The translations under genes and the position numbers were made by a program. From NCBI GenBank assembly GCA_002070115.1, contig MWCO01000016.1, forward strand, positions 30,428-94,427: a stretch of 64,000 nucleotides of DNA. The letters run 5' to 3'. This document shows positions 34,489-43,771 of the stretch, piece after piece (the stretch's first letter is position 1; the number at the start of each line of letters is the position of its first letter). The notes below the pieces were generated by a model. It saw only the letters and a list, made by a program, of their open reading frames with translations. It had not been told where the DNA came from and made no database searches. This DNA is from Deltaproteobacteria bacterium ADurb.Bin207. Lineage in GTDB: Bacteria > Myxococcota_A > Polyangia > Polyangiales > Polyangiaceae.

Positions 34489-36120
34489 ATGTCCTTCATG
34501 AACAAGCTTGCGGCATGGGGATTGGCATCGTGCGGCATGGTGGCGTTGATATCCAGTTGCAGTGCCAACAGTAGCCAAGACAAGTACAGCGGAACCGGTG
34601 GCGGCATTGCGGAGGCTGGAGATGACGTCACGGATGCTTCAGCGGGTTCTGGAGGTTCGAGTACCGACAGTTCGACAGACGGATTATTTGTCACGGATGG
34701 TTCGCTGACGGATGTCGTCAACGAAACACCCATCAATATCTGTGGGTCGGAGTGTGGAAACACGGAGCTTTGCGATCCCCAGCATCTCGGATACGACGAC
34801 AATTGTAATGGGCAAGTGGATGAAGGATGCCCATGCACACCAGGTCTTTCTCATTGGTGTTTCAAAGGCGATCCGGCGTCGCGCAACAAAGGAGCTTGCA
34901 AAGACGGTGTTCAGAAGTGTGGAGAGACGGGCACCTGGGGGCCTTGTATCGGTGGATTTCATGCCGACGCGATCGACAACTGCCTCAATCAGAACATTCC
35001 TCAAGGATGTCATGACTTGAGCGTGGCTCCTTTCACCACGGTTCATTTGAAGGATGGAACGGGAACATTCGGTCAGGGAGCGACGGGAGAAAGCTTCGAA
35101 GTCACGTGCCCATCGAGCATTCCACCAGCCAATTGTCCTCATGTGCAAGAGCCCAACAGTCCAAACGCGACCTATACGCCTCTTCAGCTTGGACAATATG
35201 AGGTGCTGTATTCGAAAGACGACGGCGCCGGAGGAAAGGCGACATGCACGTTTTCGCTTTATGTGGGTGCGACCGGATTGCGGGTGGAACTGAACTGGGA
35301 CCATCAAGGAGAAGGTAGGGCGGGAACGGATTCCGAAGGCAAACCGAATGGAACCTTTGGCCCTGACCTCGACTTACACGTCCACAAACCGGGTGTGCAA
35401 ACCAAGTGGTTCATGAATCCACTGCAACCCATGGCTCCCCAGGATGATTGCTATTACGCGAATTGCACCGCGAGCAACTTTGCCATCGCCATGCCGATGA
35501 TGGCGGCGCCGAAGTGGTTCTTCGATGATGCCTATCCGCACAACTGGACCTACCGGCTTCCCTACAATCCCAATGACCCCATCTACACGTGTTATCAAGC
35601 TCCCCGTGGAGCCGGGGATGAATGGCGGGTGTTCAAAAAAGGCTGTCACAATCCACGACTCGACCTCGATAACGTAGTGTGTGACAACACCAAAACCGAT
35701 CCGCAAGATCCGGATTTCTGCGCACCCGAAAACGTCAATATCGATGAACCTCCCTTTGGCTTATGGACGCGAATCGGAGTGCATTATTACGGCCATTGCT
35801 ACGCTGGGGACCTGCATCCTACCGTTACGATTTATTGTGCGGGAGCCCAAGTCGCCCAACTCGGCCCCACCGGATACAATGCCCCCGTTACCTTCAAAGC
35901 GTCAGACTGCCAAGGAGACGATAGCAACAACAATGCGTTCTGGATGGTGGCGGACGTCATGGCAGTCGAAGGTCCCTGCGGCGATACGGAATGCATCGTT
36001 CAGCCGATTTTTGGCGATCTCGCTACCAAAACGCCTTATATCAAACCCGCCATCTACGCCAAAGGCAACTATGGTGCTCCTTGCGCTCCCGCCGGAGATG
36101 CTGGGATCGGTTGCTTTTAG
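34489..36120 (+). CDS. MopE-like cell-surface lipoprotein
   Basis: A 543-residue lipoprotein starting at the ATG at 34489 behind GGAGG. The signal (SCGMVALISSC) ends in lipobox ISSC, followed by a Gly/Ser/Asp-rich linker. A DDNCNGQVDEGC segment is the Asp/Cys motif seen in MopE-type surface proteins. The rest is Cys-rich, with about 28 Cys and two beta-rich regions (TTVHLKDGTGTFGQGATGES, then LRVELNWDHQGEGRAGTDSE). Asp/Cys motifs of this kind often bind calcium or copper in the family; that is inference here. The protein is alone on its strand. Confidence 0.75.
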   Translation: MSFMNKLAAWGLASCGMVALISSCSANSSQDKYSGTGGGIAEAGDDVTDASAGSGGSSTDSSTDGLFVTDGSLTDVVNETPINICGSECGNTELCDPQHLGYDDNCNGQVDEGCPCTPGLSHWCFKGDPASRNKGACKDGVQKCGETGTWGPCIGGFHADAIDNCLNQNIPQGCHDLSVAPFTTVHLKDGTGTFGQGATGESFEVTCPSSIPPANCPHVQEPNSPNATYTPLQLGQYEVLYSKDDGAGGKATCTFSLYVGATGLRVELNWDHQGEGRAGTDSEGKPNGTFGPDLDLHVHKPGVQTKWFMNPLQPMAPQDDCYYANCTASNFAIAMPMMAAPKWFFDDAYPHNWTYRLPYNPNDPIYTCYQAPRGAGDEWRVFKKGCHNPRLDLDNVVCDNTKTDPQDPDFCAPENVNIDEPPFGLWTRIGVHYYGHCYAGDLHPTVTIYCAGAQVAQLGPTGYNAPVTFKASDCQGDDSNNNAFWMVADVMAVEGPCGDTECIVQPIFGDLATKTPYIKPAIYAKGNYGAPCAPAGDAGIGCF

Positions 36121-36132
36121 CGACTCGGCCCT

Positions 36133-36600
36133 CTATCGCACCCCACCGTCAGGGCTCACGTAATCCCCTACCTTCGTGCGAAAAGCAACGTTCAATCGAT
36201 TCCAACCATTGATCGAAATAATGGCCATCGTCAAATCCACGATGGATTTTTCATCGAATTGTTCCCGGGTTTTCGCATAAAGACCATCGGAAATCCCCTC
36301 TGCTCCCACCAACGTAATCGCCTCGGCCCATGCCAGAGCAGCCCGCTCTCGCTCACTGAAACAAGGAGCCTCACGCCATACGGAAAGCAGATACAGCCGC
36401 TGCTCCGTCTCACCACGCGCTCGTGCGTCCTTCGTGTGCATGTCCACACACCATGCACAACCGTTGATCTGCGAAACCCGCGTCTTGACAAGCTCGAGCA
36501 AAGATTCCTCCAAACCAAGTTTGTGAACTTGCATTTCGAAATCGAGCATGGCTTTGAACGCTGAGGGGGATGCTGCTTTGTAGTCGAGACGCTGCTCCAT
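36133..36600 (-). CDS. AhpD-like/carboxymuconolactone decarboxylase-family peroxidase
   Basis: A 155-residue all-helical protein. The catalytic C-x-x-C-x3-H pattern is present in NGCAWCVDMHTKDAR, followed by the helix FSERERAALAWAEAITLVG. Such proteins reduce peroxides with thiol partners, or decarboxylate in the original family. The start is the second of two ATGs (36600), five bases after AGGAGG; the first is at 36603. It stands alone, convergent with the surface lipoprotein gene. The reductant is not encoded nearby. Confidence 0.88.
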   Translation of the reverse strand: MEQRLDYKAASPSAFKAMLDFEMQVHKLGLEESLLELVKTRVSQINGCAWCVDMHTKDARARGETEQRLYLLSVWREAPCFSERERAALAWAEAITLVGAEGISDGLYAKTREQFDEKSIVDLTMAIISINGWNRLNVAFRTKVGDYVSPDGGVR

Positions 36601-36767
36601 CATGACCTCCTACGTGAATGGATGAAAAGAATTGTTGTCGCTCACAACATAAGACGCTCGCTCCCCACGAAACCCTCGACCCTCTATCTGCCATGACATT
36701 GGTCGATTGCTCCGCTCGCCGCCGAAACACAAAAGGCCAGAATAAGATAAGTGTATGTAAATAAACG

Positions 36768-37670
36768 TTAATTACGTCGTCCGGCCGAAGGTTGGGCGTC
36801 CGTTTCCCCGCGGGGCGGATTCGATGCATGCATCTTCCAACGACGGTGCAGCCATAGCCACTGCTCCGGATGCTGCTCCACAAACGTTTCGAGTTTGGCA
36901 GACACAGCACGTGTGACTTGCACGACCCACGTTTTCGATCCTCGTGGCGGCGCATCGCTGATCCATTCCACGCATACTTCGTGCGTTCCATCGGCAGATC
37001 GTTTCGGCAAAGCAAGAAGAACGGGTACCCGATAACGCGCCGCGACCATGGCAAATGTGGCGTCATGCTCGGCCATCTGTCCAAGAAAGGGAAAACGAAC
37101 AACGCCGGTCGATCGATGGGGAGCCTGGTCGACGAGAAAAACCACCGCTCCCCCCTGGGCCAAACGTTCCTTCGTTTTTCGTAAAGCGCCAGCGGCATCG
37201 ATCAAGTCGACACCACGAACGGCACGCAACGATTGCCAGTAGCGATCGAGCGATCGCCAAGAAAGGTGTTTTGTGATCACGGTGAGGGAAATCCGCTGCG
37301 CAATCGCACAAGCTGCCAGGTCCCAATTGCCCGTGTGGGCCGTCGCCACCACGACTCCCCTACCCTTCGACAACGCCCTTTCGACTTGATGCCAATCATC
37401 CACACGAACGAGGACTGCACTTTCCGAAGGGGCTTTACCCGCTGCCCACAGCAATTCGAAAACGCCCGTTCCAAGCTGTTGATACACACGATTCACGCGA
37501 GAACGGGAAGCGTCTAGCCCCGCAAGCCGCATCGCGTTTCTGACATGCACGCGACGGATACGCAGAAATGAACCCACAAACCAGCCGAGCCATCGCCCGA
37601 ACAAAGCCATTCGTGCGAAATCGAAGGCAGCGACGAAGGTTGCGATGAGACGCCAGGGAAGCGTTGCCAA
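36768..37670 (-). CDS. LpxL/HtrB-family lipid A acyltransferase
   Basis: An HxxxxD-type acyltransferase with the catalytic motif in VVATAHTGNWDLAACAI, and later VVFLVDQAPHRSTG and RFPFLGQMAEHDATFAM. It would add a secondary acyl chain to lipid A or a similar lipid at the inner membrane. The start is uncertain: the TTG at 37670 gives the usual length of about 300 residues with LATLPWRLIATFVAAF at the N-terminus, while the ATG at 37745 would overlap the upstream gene by 71 bases. No ribosome site is clear for either. It follows the unknown 95-residue gene on the same strand. Confidence 0.82.
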   Translation of the reverse strand: MATLPWRLIATFVAAFDFARMALFGRWLGWFVGSFLRIRRVHVRNAMRLAGLDASRSRVNRVYQQLGTGVFELLWAAGKAPSESAVLVRVDDWHQVERALSKGRGVVVATAHTGNWDLAACAIAQRISLTVITKHLSWRSLDRYWQSLRAVRGVDLIDAAGALRKTKERLAQGGAVVFLVDQAPHRSTGVVRFPFLGQMAEHDATFAMVAARYRVPVLLALPKRSADGTHEVCVEWISDAPPRGSKTWVVQVTRAVSAKLETFVEQHPEQWLWLHRRWKMHASNPPRGETDAQPSAGRRN

Positions 37671-37674
37671 GCCT

Positions 37675-37962
37675 CTATCGATCCGCGGCGAACCCCGCTT
37701 TTCTTTCGTTGTTTTTCGGTGCTTCCACCGCGGTCGCAAATACATCGGATAACGCAAGCAGGTACGTTTCACCCTTTCGCGTTCTTGCCCGAAGCTGATC
37801 GCCTTCGATCTGGATTGCCTCCACTTTGCCAACGGTCAAACCCACACCATCGTGGCCAGCGTACAAGGTGATATGTTGTTCCGCGGCGACTTCATGCCAC
37901 CCTTGTTCTCCCACCGTCGCGGATACAGAAGCCAGAAACGCTTCGAGTTGCTCTTGTTTCAT
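37675..37962 (-). CDS. small hypothetical protein
   Basis: A 95-residue soluble protein. It has mixed strands and helices (LEAFLASVSATVG, then LTVGKVEAIQIEGDQLRART and ETYLLALSDVFATA), with no signal peptide or known domain. It lies just upstream of the acyltransferase gene and is likely co-transcribed, as only four bases separate the stop from the TTG start at 37670. A role in lipid or envelope metabolism cannot be shown. Confidence 0.55.
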   Translation of the reverse strand: MKQEQLEAFLASVSATVGEQGWHEVAAEQHITLYAGHDGVGLTVGKVEAIQIEGDQLRARTRKGETYLLALSDVFATAVEAPKNNERKAGFAADR

Positions 37963-38001
37963 GGCGAGATAGAGCCAACAGAACGGCCCGGCGTCAAGAA
38001 A

Positions 38002-38796
38002 CTACTTGCCTTGGAACTCCGCAGCGCGTTTTTCGCACCAGGCAGCAAGACCTTCTTGCAAGTCTTCAGAGGATAGCAGCGGCGCCAGCAGGGACCGTTC
38101 CACGACAAGTCCTTGATCGATCGAATTCTCATACGCCGCCTGCACTGCCCGTTTCGCCTTGCATAGCGCCAACGGAGCCTTGTCGGAGGAAGCGAAACGA
38201 CGCGCATACTCGATGACATTTGCCATGAACTCCGCGTGCGTGGCGGTTTCCCAGACCTGGTGAATCAATCCGAGTTGATGGGCATTTTCGAAAGGTAGCT
38301 TCTCCCCCTCGAGGACCAATTGCATGGCCGGCCCTTTTCCTACCATGCGAGCCAGCCGTTGAATTCCTCCCGCTCCTGGGATGAGTCCCAGATGGATTTC
38401 GGGAAATCCAACGCTTCCCGCCTGCGCTCTCGCAATACGAAAGTCACAAGCCAGCGCGATTTCGAATCCTCCACTGACCGCATGACCGTTCAGCGCAGCC
38501 AACACCACCTTGGGGGTGTTTTCAATTCGACTCATGGTTTCCGCAGCAAAAAGGAAAAAATTCTTTCGAAACGCCGGATCGACTTCCCGCAGCATCGTGA
38601 TATTGGCCCCCGCGGAAAAGTAGTTTTCTCCGTGTCCCGTAACCACAATCACCCTGACATCATCATCAAAGCGCGCGTCCAATACGTAGCTATCCAACTC
38701 CGACAGCATCTCGTGCGTGAAACTATTCACGGGAGGATCGCGAAGCGTGATGATAGCTATGCCGCGATCCGTTTCGTAATCGACCAAATTGCCCAT
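38002..38796 (-). CDS. enoyl-CoA hydratase/isomerase family protein
   Basis: A 264-residue crotonase-fold protein starting at the ATG at 38796, behind a GGAGGAGG. The oxyanion loop is NGHAVSGGFEIALACD and the second catalytic part FPEIHLGLIPGAGGIQRL. Both Glu residues used by enoyl-CoA hydratases (in GGFEIA and FPEI) are present, so hydration of a 2-enoyl-CoA is plausible. It may act in fatty acid beta-oxidation. It is the second-strand neighbour of the small hypothetical gene, 39 bp away. Confidence 0.9.
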   Translation of the reverse strand: MGNLVDYETDRGIAIITLRDPPVNSFTHEMLSELDSYVLDARFDDDVRVIVVTGHGENYFSAGANITMLREVDPAFRKNFFLFAAETMSRIENTPKVVLAALNGHAVSGGFEIALACDFRIARAQAGSVGFPEIHLGLIPGAGGIQRLARMVGKGPAMQLVLEGEKLPFENAHQLGLIHQVWETATHAEFMANVIEYARRFASSDKAPLALCKAKRAVQAAYENSIDQGLVVERSLLAPLLSSEDLQEGLAAWCEKRAAEFQGK

Positions 38797-38969
38797 TTCC
38801 TCCTCCGATTCGCACAACCGAAAAGCCATGGTAGCAGCAACGGCGACGAATCGTTCAGGATTGTTCTCGACGGAATACCGCGCCCCGATTCAAACGTCCT
38901 ATGCGCTCATGACCGTCCTTCCCAAGCTCCCCAAGAGCCATGAACGCGAAAACACCCGCCTGGTCCTTT

Positions 38970-41003
38970 TCACATCGTCCATCCCTGATCGCTCTTTTTT
39001 TCAGGCCATTCGAGGGAAAGGCCGGTGAAAACCTGGCGCCCCGGTTCCGGATACGAATAGTGGCCTTGCACGTTCGCGTCCGTAAGATTCGTGCCCCGTA
39101 CCCATAACCGAAGCGACTCGAGGGGGAGAACCTCCAGCCGCGCGTCGAGCATCCGAGAGCTGCCCAGACGCCCCCACCGCGATGTGTCTGGGTTCTGGAA
39201 ATATTGAGCCCCAACATAACGACCCATCAACGTCAAGTGTAGCCAGGAAACAGGAAGCCAGGAAATCGCAACCGTCGCTTTATGCTCCGGACGATAGGCA
39301 ATCCGTTCGGCCGGACCGTCAAGCCTTCGCGTATTCATCGCGGCCCACCCCCCCCACATTTCGAGCCCTGGCGTGGGGCGCGTGAGCAGAACGGATTCGA
39401 TACCATAGATGCGAGCCCGTCCAGTATTCTGCCATTGCAACATGCCTTGTTCCCGAGGCACCTGCACCACAAGGTCCGTCACCTCGGATTCGAATATCCC
39501 CACATCGACCCGAAGCCCTTCGATCGGACGAAACGTTGCGTCTACGCTTGTGTTCGTGGCCCTTTCCGGAGACAACGCGGGATTCGGCGCAAGCAACCCA
39601 AAAGCCGAGCTGAACCTCTCTTTGAGAGTCGGGAAACGAGTTCGATGCGCGACACTTGCCGTCATGTCGAGCATCCTGCCTGGCTGCCAATTCAACGCCG
39701 CCATCGGTCCTACCCCCATGGCCGATTTTGGCGCAACACCTGATGCAATGGCATCCGGAAACTCCGCGTCCACCTGCGTGCCCACAAGCCACGACGCCGG
39801 CTCCCCCAAAGGACCGTCCACCTGCCCCGCTACCGATATCGTCGTCGTTCCCACCTCTATCCACGGCGCGTCATCCTTGTCCCGAGCACGATGGATATCT
39901 CGCTTCCCCCCCACCCAACCTCGGGCCGTCACACAACGGTCCCGACAAGAAAATCTATAAGCAATTCGGGCATTTCCACCCATCACGCGATCGTCGTAGA
40001 CGCTCGTTCCCGATGCCGGAAGCTCCTGCCAATGGTAATCGGCTCCATCGTAGATATCCAGGGTATTGCCCACCATACTGATATATAGCGTCTCGTCCGT
40101 CGTCAGATGCTCTCCTCGATAACCATGGGCCACCGTATACGTATCCACATGCCAATCAGTCCACCTCCAAAATCGACGACTCAGGTCGTAAACCCCGGGA
40201 GGCACCCCAAATCGGCCATCGAGACGCCAAAGACTCGCCGCCACCTCCTGTTCCTCATCCACCTGCCATCGCGCCTTCCCAAGGAAAGACAGGCTTCGAC
40301 GATCCGAGTTTTCTCGTCGCCCACCTCCTTCATTGAACGTTGGCGCAAACGAATCGGAAAGCGGATAATACAATACGTTTTCGTAAGCCGCCCCCGCAAG
40401 CAGGCCCACCGGCCCTTGATTTCCCGAGGCGACGGCCGAAAGCCGTTCCGCCGAAAATGGAGCCGTCTCCGCCGCCAGAGAAAGCATAGGCCCCTCGCCG
40501 GCGCGTCGCGTTGCCACGTCTACCGCTCCCCCCAAACCATTGGGACCCAGCAACAACGACCCAGACCCTTTCACGACCGTCACGTGATCCACCAATCCAA
40601 GCGGGAATTTCCCCAAGTCGAGCTGCCCATCGTACGGGACCTGGATCGGTGCGCCATCAATCGTTATCAATATCTGACGCTGATCGAAGCCCCGCAACGA
40701 TATGATCCTTTCCCCACGGCCACCCGATGCGGCTACCGCGGACGGCAATCGTTCCAACGCCTCCGAAACACTCGTGGTTCCCCATTGCCGAAGGGTCGAG
40801 GCACCGAGTTTTTGCACGCTCGTTCCACGAGTTCCCGGACGGCGCCCCTGCACCACGACTTCCAGAGGACGAGGTTCTTCCCCGGATGGATCCTCTTCGT
40901 CCTCGGGCAAGGCCTCGTCACTATCCGGAGCCGAAGGATGGCTCCAGGCGTTTGCCGTCCCCAGAAAAGCAAGCAATACCCCGACGGCCGCAGCGCGTTT
41001 CAT
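38970..41003 (-). CDS. TonB-dependent outer-membrane receptor
   Basis: A 677-residue protein starting at the ATG at 41003, which overlaps the upstream stop (ATGA). A signal peptide (KRAAAVGVLLAFLGTANAWS) precedes an acidic linker. A TonB box-like LEVVVQG is followed by a plug domain (SEALERLPSAVAASGGRG, IISLRGFDQRQILITIDGAP, VVKGSGSLLLGPNGLGGAVD). The rest is a beta-barrel, ending with QVFTGLSLEWP and a short charged tail. It imports a scarce substrate using proton-motive force through TonB. As the last gene of the coupled operon it should feed the ECF-type inner-membrane importer encoded upstream. Confidence 0.93.
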   Translation of the reverse strand: MKRAAAVGVLLAFLGTANAWSHPSAPDSDEALPEDEEDPSGEEPRPLEVVVQGRRPGTRGTSVQKLGASTLRQWGTTSVSEALERLPSAVAASGGRGERIISLRGFDQRQILITIDGAPIQVPYDGQLDLGKFPLGLVDHVTVVKGSGSLLLGPNGLGGAVDVATRRAGEGPMLSLAAETAPFSAERLSAVASGNQGPVGLLAGAAYENVLYYPLSDSFAPTFNEGGGRRENSDRRSLSFLGKARWQVDEEQEVAASLWRLDGRFGVPPGVYDLSRRFWRWTDWHVDTYTVAHGYRGEHLTTDETLYISMVGNTLDIYDGADYHWQELPASGTSVYDDRVMGGNARIAYRFSCRDRCVTARGWVGGKRDIHRARDKDDAPWIEVGTTTISVAGQVDGPLGEPASWLVGTQVDAEFPDAIASGVAPKSAMGVGPMAALNWQPGRMLDMTASVAHRTRFPTLKERFSSAFGLLAPNPALSPERATNTSVDATFRPIEGLRVDVGIFESEVTDLVVQVPREQGMLQWQNTGRARIYGIESVLLTRPTPGLEMWGGWAAMNTRRLDGPAERIAYRPEHKATVAISWLPVSWLHLTLMGRYVGAQYFQNPDTSRWGRLGSSRMLDARLEVLPLESLRLWVRGTNLTDANVQGHYSYPEPGRQVFTGLSLEWPEKKSDQGWTM

Positions 41004-41488
41004 CGATCGGCAGCGTCCGTGTCGCCAGTCTTTTTCTCCGGTACGTGCCCGTTCATCTGCTCCGTATCGTTCACCGCATAACAACCTCGTAATCCGAGTG
41101 TTTCATCCCACGTTATGTTGCGGCTCGTTGGATGGATGAACCCTTTGTCGATGTTGCTTCCCGCAAGGTCATCGCATCCTTTGCTCGATGGCCGGAACCC
41201 ATCGGCCGACACAAATTCGAACTCGAGAGTCGTTGGATCCACCCCAATTCCGGAGGCTGCCCAGACATCTGAGAGCTTGACCAATTCGACCCCTTTATAA
41301 GCCGTTGTCCCCAGGGTTCCCAGATCCACCGGAACCGACTTATTCTCCAACGTCACCGTGACGATCACTCCGGTTGCGCCGTCGTTCGATGGCGACGGCT
41401 GACCCGAGTCAACCGATTGCTCATCTCCACAGGCGGCAGTAAGCCCCATCGTTACGGCGAACAGAACCAAATGCAAAGGGAACTTCAT
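41000..41488 (-). CDS. small lipoprotein with molybdopterin-binding-like region
   Basis: A 162-residue lipoprotein (signal LHLVLFAVTMGLTAAC, lipobox TAAC). After a linker it has a beta-rich domain (VIVTVTLENKSVPVDLGTLG, YKGVELVKLSDVWAASGI, LEFEFVSADGF) whose strand order recalls small molybdopterin-oxidoreductase-like domains. The match is from memory and weak. Three Cys occur in the mature part: the lipid-bearing one, one in SSKGCDD and one in LRGCYAV. It overlaps the ECF-like gene before it and the TonB receptor after it, so it may bind the transported ligand in the periplasm. Confidence 0.7.
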   Translation of the reverse strand: MKFPLHLVLFAVTMGLTAACGDEQSVDSGQPSPSNDGATGVIVTVTLENKSVPVDLGTLGTTAYKGVELVKLSDVWAASGIGVDPTTLEFEFVSADGFRPSSKGCDDLAGSNIDKGFIHPTSRNITWDETLGLRGCYAVNDTEQMNGHVPEKKTGDTDAADR

Positions 41489-42093
41489 GACGATATCTTT
41501 CCTTGATCACTCGCGTTATGGGCGGCAATGGCCATATCCAAGGCCACGCTTTCCGCGAGCATGGCGGCGTGCAACGCGCTATGCACGGCAAGTAGCCAGA
41601 TTCTCAGGGGAAAATTGAGTAAACCGGGGCGTCGCTCTTTCAAGGTCATCGAGGCAACCCCCAGAGCGTTGAGTTGCACCGGAACGAGATTCGCCGCGAC
41701 CACGACAACCTCGATGAGTCTTCGCAGGACTGGATGCTGAACCCGTTCGACCCAGCGACGAACGGGGAGCACGGAAGTGATGAGAGACATAAGTGAAACC
41801 AGCGCAAAAGCTCGAACGACCATGGTGCAACCCGCAAGGACACCTGCCCAAGACCACGAAACGGAAAGCCATTGCGTGTCCGCGGGGCCGAAAAAACCTC
41901 CCAAGACAGTCAATACGAATAACACTTGCAGCCATCGCCATGGTCGACCCAGATTGCGGTGGACGTCTCGGGCCCCCCAACGCAAGATCCACCATCCCGC
42001 GATGCCGATGGGCAGATGCCACACCGCCGGGACGAGCAGCAATCCCACGAGCAACGCGACGGCAACGAGCAGCGAGAGACGTCCGAAGTTCAT
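41485..42093 (-). CDS. ECF transporter T-component-like membrane protein
   Basis: A 202-residue membrane protein starting at the ATG at 42093, overlapping the previous stop by ATGA. Five to six hydrophobic helices are seen (LLVAVALLVGLLLVPAVW, LQVLFVLTVLGGFFGP, AGCTMVVRAFALVSLM). The C-terminal part carries the long amphipathic coupling-helix region (ASMTLKERRPGLLNF) typical of EcfT/CbiQ proteins, which link the ATPases to the substrate-binding subunit. The Ala-Arg coupling motif is not clearly conserved. With its neighbours it forms a likely ECF-type importer. Confidence 0.72.
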   Translation of the reverse strand: MNFGRLSLLVAVALLVGLLLVPAVWHLPIGIAGWWILRWGARDVHRNLGRPWRWLQVLFVLTVLGGFFGPADTQWLSVSWSWAGVLAGCTMVVRAFALVSLMSLITSVLPVRRWVERVQHPVLRRLIEVVVVAANLVPVQLNALGVASMTLKERRPGLLNFPLRIWLLAVHSALHAAMLAESVALDMAIAAHNASDQGKISS

Positions 42094-42686
42094 GATTCCG
42101 CCTGAACGAGTCGACGGCACGTGGCCTTTCCCACCCATGCTCCGACGACACCAAACATTGCGCCACCAATGACCACGATGGAAAGAAATAGCCCGACAGC
42201 CGCGAGTCCCTCCGAGGCAGGCAGACGCAGGGTCCGTTCGGCCTGCCGCGCGATCCCTTGGTAAATCCCCAATACCGGCATCCCGAAGAATAACGTCTGG
42301 GTCACGAGTTTTTGGAGCACCGACCACAAAGCCGCCGAAGCTCCCGCCACGCTACCGGAAAGGATCGTCGCTCCTCGCCACCGAACCGTGGCCTCCACCA
42401 ACAGCGATTCCGCCAGTATCGCCACCATGGGCCCCACGACAGCCCCGGCGGGAGAAAGCAATTTCACGCCCGCGCACACCAACCCTGCAGCTATCATCAC
42501 CCCGGGAACCGGAAAGACTCGTCGCAAAGCAATGAGCAGCGCCGCGCCGAACCCCGCCAAGACTACACCGCTAAAAGGAATTCTTAGCGCGTGAAGGAAC
42601 GAGCCGACCGTGATCTCCACGGCTCCCCACAGCGCACCAAACGTTGCTGCATATCCCCAAAATCGATAGGTTTCCAGGTTTCTCAT
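42090..42686 (-). CDS. ECF transporter S-component-like membrane protein
   Basis: A 198-residue integral membrane protein with about six helices (GYAATFGALWGAVEITVGSF, SGVVLAGFGAALLIAL, GVMIAAGLVCAGVKLLSP, AVVGPMVAILAESLLVEA, ending GGAMFGVVGAWVGKA). It fits the size and topology of S-components, which bind the substrate. The exact ligand family is not clear from sequence. It is coupled by ATGA overlaps to the ATPase gene before it and the T-like gene after it. Confidence 0.7.
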   Translation of the reverse strand: MRNLETYRFWGYAATFGALWGAVEITVGSFLHALRIPFSGVVLAGFGAALLIALRRVFPVPGVMIAAGLVCAGVKLLSPAGAVVGPMVAILAESLLVEATVRWRGATILSGSVAGASAALWSVLQKLVTQTLFFGMPVLGIYQGIARQAERTLRLPASEGLAAVGLFLSIVVIGGAMFGVVGAWVGKATCRRLVQAES

Positions 42687-43771
42687 CGCTCACCGTCGAC
42701 TTCAAGGATTCCTTCACGTACGCTCCAGGTCCGAGTCGCCACCCGGATCAATTCTGGATCATGGCTGGCCACCACGATCCGCGCCCCTTGCCCGGCAAAA
42801 GCCGCCAATTCTTCCGCCAAAATTCGCGCCCGGCGCAGGTCGAGCCCCTGACTCGGCTCATCGAGTAGCACACAATCACGCCCCATCTCGAGCGCAATCC
42901 ATGTCCCGAGAAGACTGAGTACCCCAAGAGGGAGCCGCACCGTGGGCGTGTCCAGCCATGATTCGATATCCAACCGATTCGCGAAATCGTCAATATTTTT
43001 AGATAGATAGCGATGCGACAGCGCGTTCAACTCCGCTTTCGGCGTGCAGGCAAATACCTGATGCTCCGGCTCTTGACGACTATATCCCACGCTCTTTCCT
43101 GCCTGACGGAGAGCGCGCGCCAGCGCTTCGAGCAAACTGGTTTTGCCACTGCCATTTCGTCCGCGAAGCCCGATCAACGAGCCTTTTTCCAGCTCCAGAC
43201 GCATGGTTCCTCGCGGTTTTCCCTGATACGCCCTAGAAAACGGGATGGGAATATCCACTCCTAGCGAATCCCTGCCCTCGGGCGACGAAACCGGCCGCAC
43301 CGGCCCATCATCCCCGTTTTCCCCGATATCCTCCTCAAATATCTCCGGCGAAAGCTGCCGACGAAGATCCGACACCAACACCCTCGTCCCCGACCCCGCA
43401 CGATCGAGAAGTAGACGACTCAACGCCTCGACATGCTCCGGGTCCAGGTGACGACACGGCTCGTCGAAGGCAACGAGCCCCCCTTGGGTCGAGAGCGCCA
43501 GGGCCAACCGAACCCGTTGCCGCTCCCCGGATGACAGGTTTCGGATAAGTTTTCCCGAAAAAACCTCGGCTCCCAGACGAGTCGCCACGTCCATATCGGG
43601 AAATTGCACTCGTTCCGTCCGAAGACCTACATCCGATACGTTTGGCAGCCAGGTGATGGGACGCTCCCCGGCTTCTATGGCCTCGGCCACCGCGCGTCGG
43701 AGAATCGACGACTTTCCCGTGCCCATGGCAGTCGACCACCGAGTCGAGGGAAGGTGACGCTGGACAGTCAT
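42683..43771 (-). CDS. double ABC ATPase of an ECF-like importer
   Basis: A 362-residue protein with two ATPase units in one chain. The first has Walker A MGTGKSS very near the N-terminus (about residue 16), LSSGERQRVRLALALS as signature and GLVAFDEPCRHLDP as Walker B; it lacks the strands that normally precede the P-loop, so it looks trimmed. The second has RGRNGSGKTSLLEALA, a Q-loop-like region, a degenerate signature (LPLGVLSLLGTWIALEMG) and CVLLDEPSQGLDL. ECF transporters normally use two ATPase chains; fusion is known. It drives import of the S-component ligand. Confidence 0.83.
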   Translation of the reverse strand: MTVQRHLPSTRWSTAMGTGKSSILRRAVAEAIEAGERPITWLPNVSDVGLRTERVQFPDMDVATRLGAEVFSGKLIRNLSSGERQRVRLALALSTQGGLVAFDEPCRHLDPEHVEALSRLLLDRAGSGTRVLVSDLRRQLSPEIFEEDIGENGDDGPVRPVSSPEGRDSLGVDIPIPFSRAYQGKPRGTMRLELEKGSLIGLRGRNGSGKTSLLEALARALRQAGKSVGYSRQEPEHQVFACTPKAELNALSHRYLSKNIDDFANRLDIESWLDTPTVRLPLGVLSLLGTWIALEMGRDCVLLDEPSQGLDLRRARILAEELAAFAGQGARIVVASHDPELIRVATRTWSVREGILEVDGER

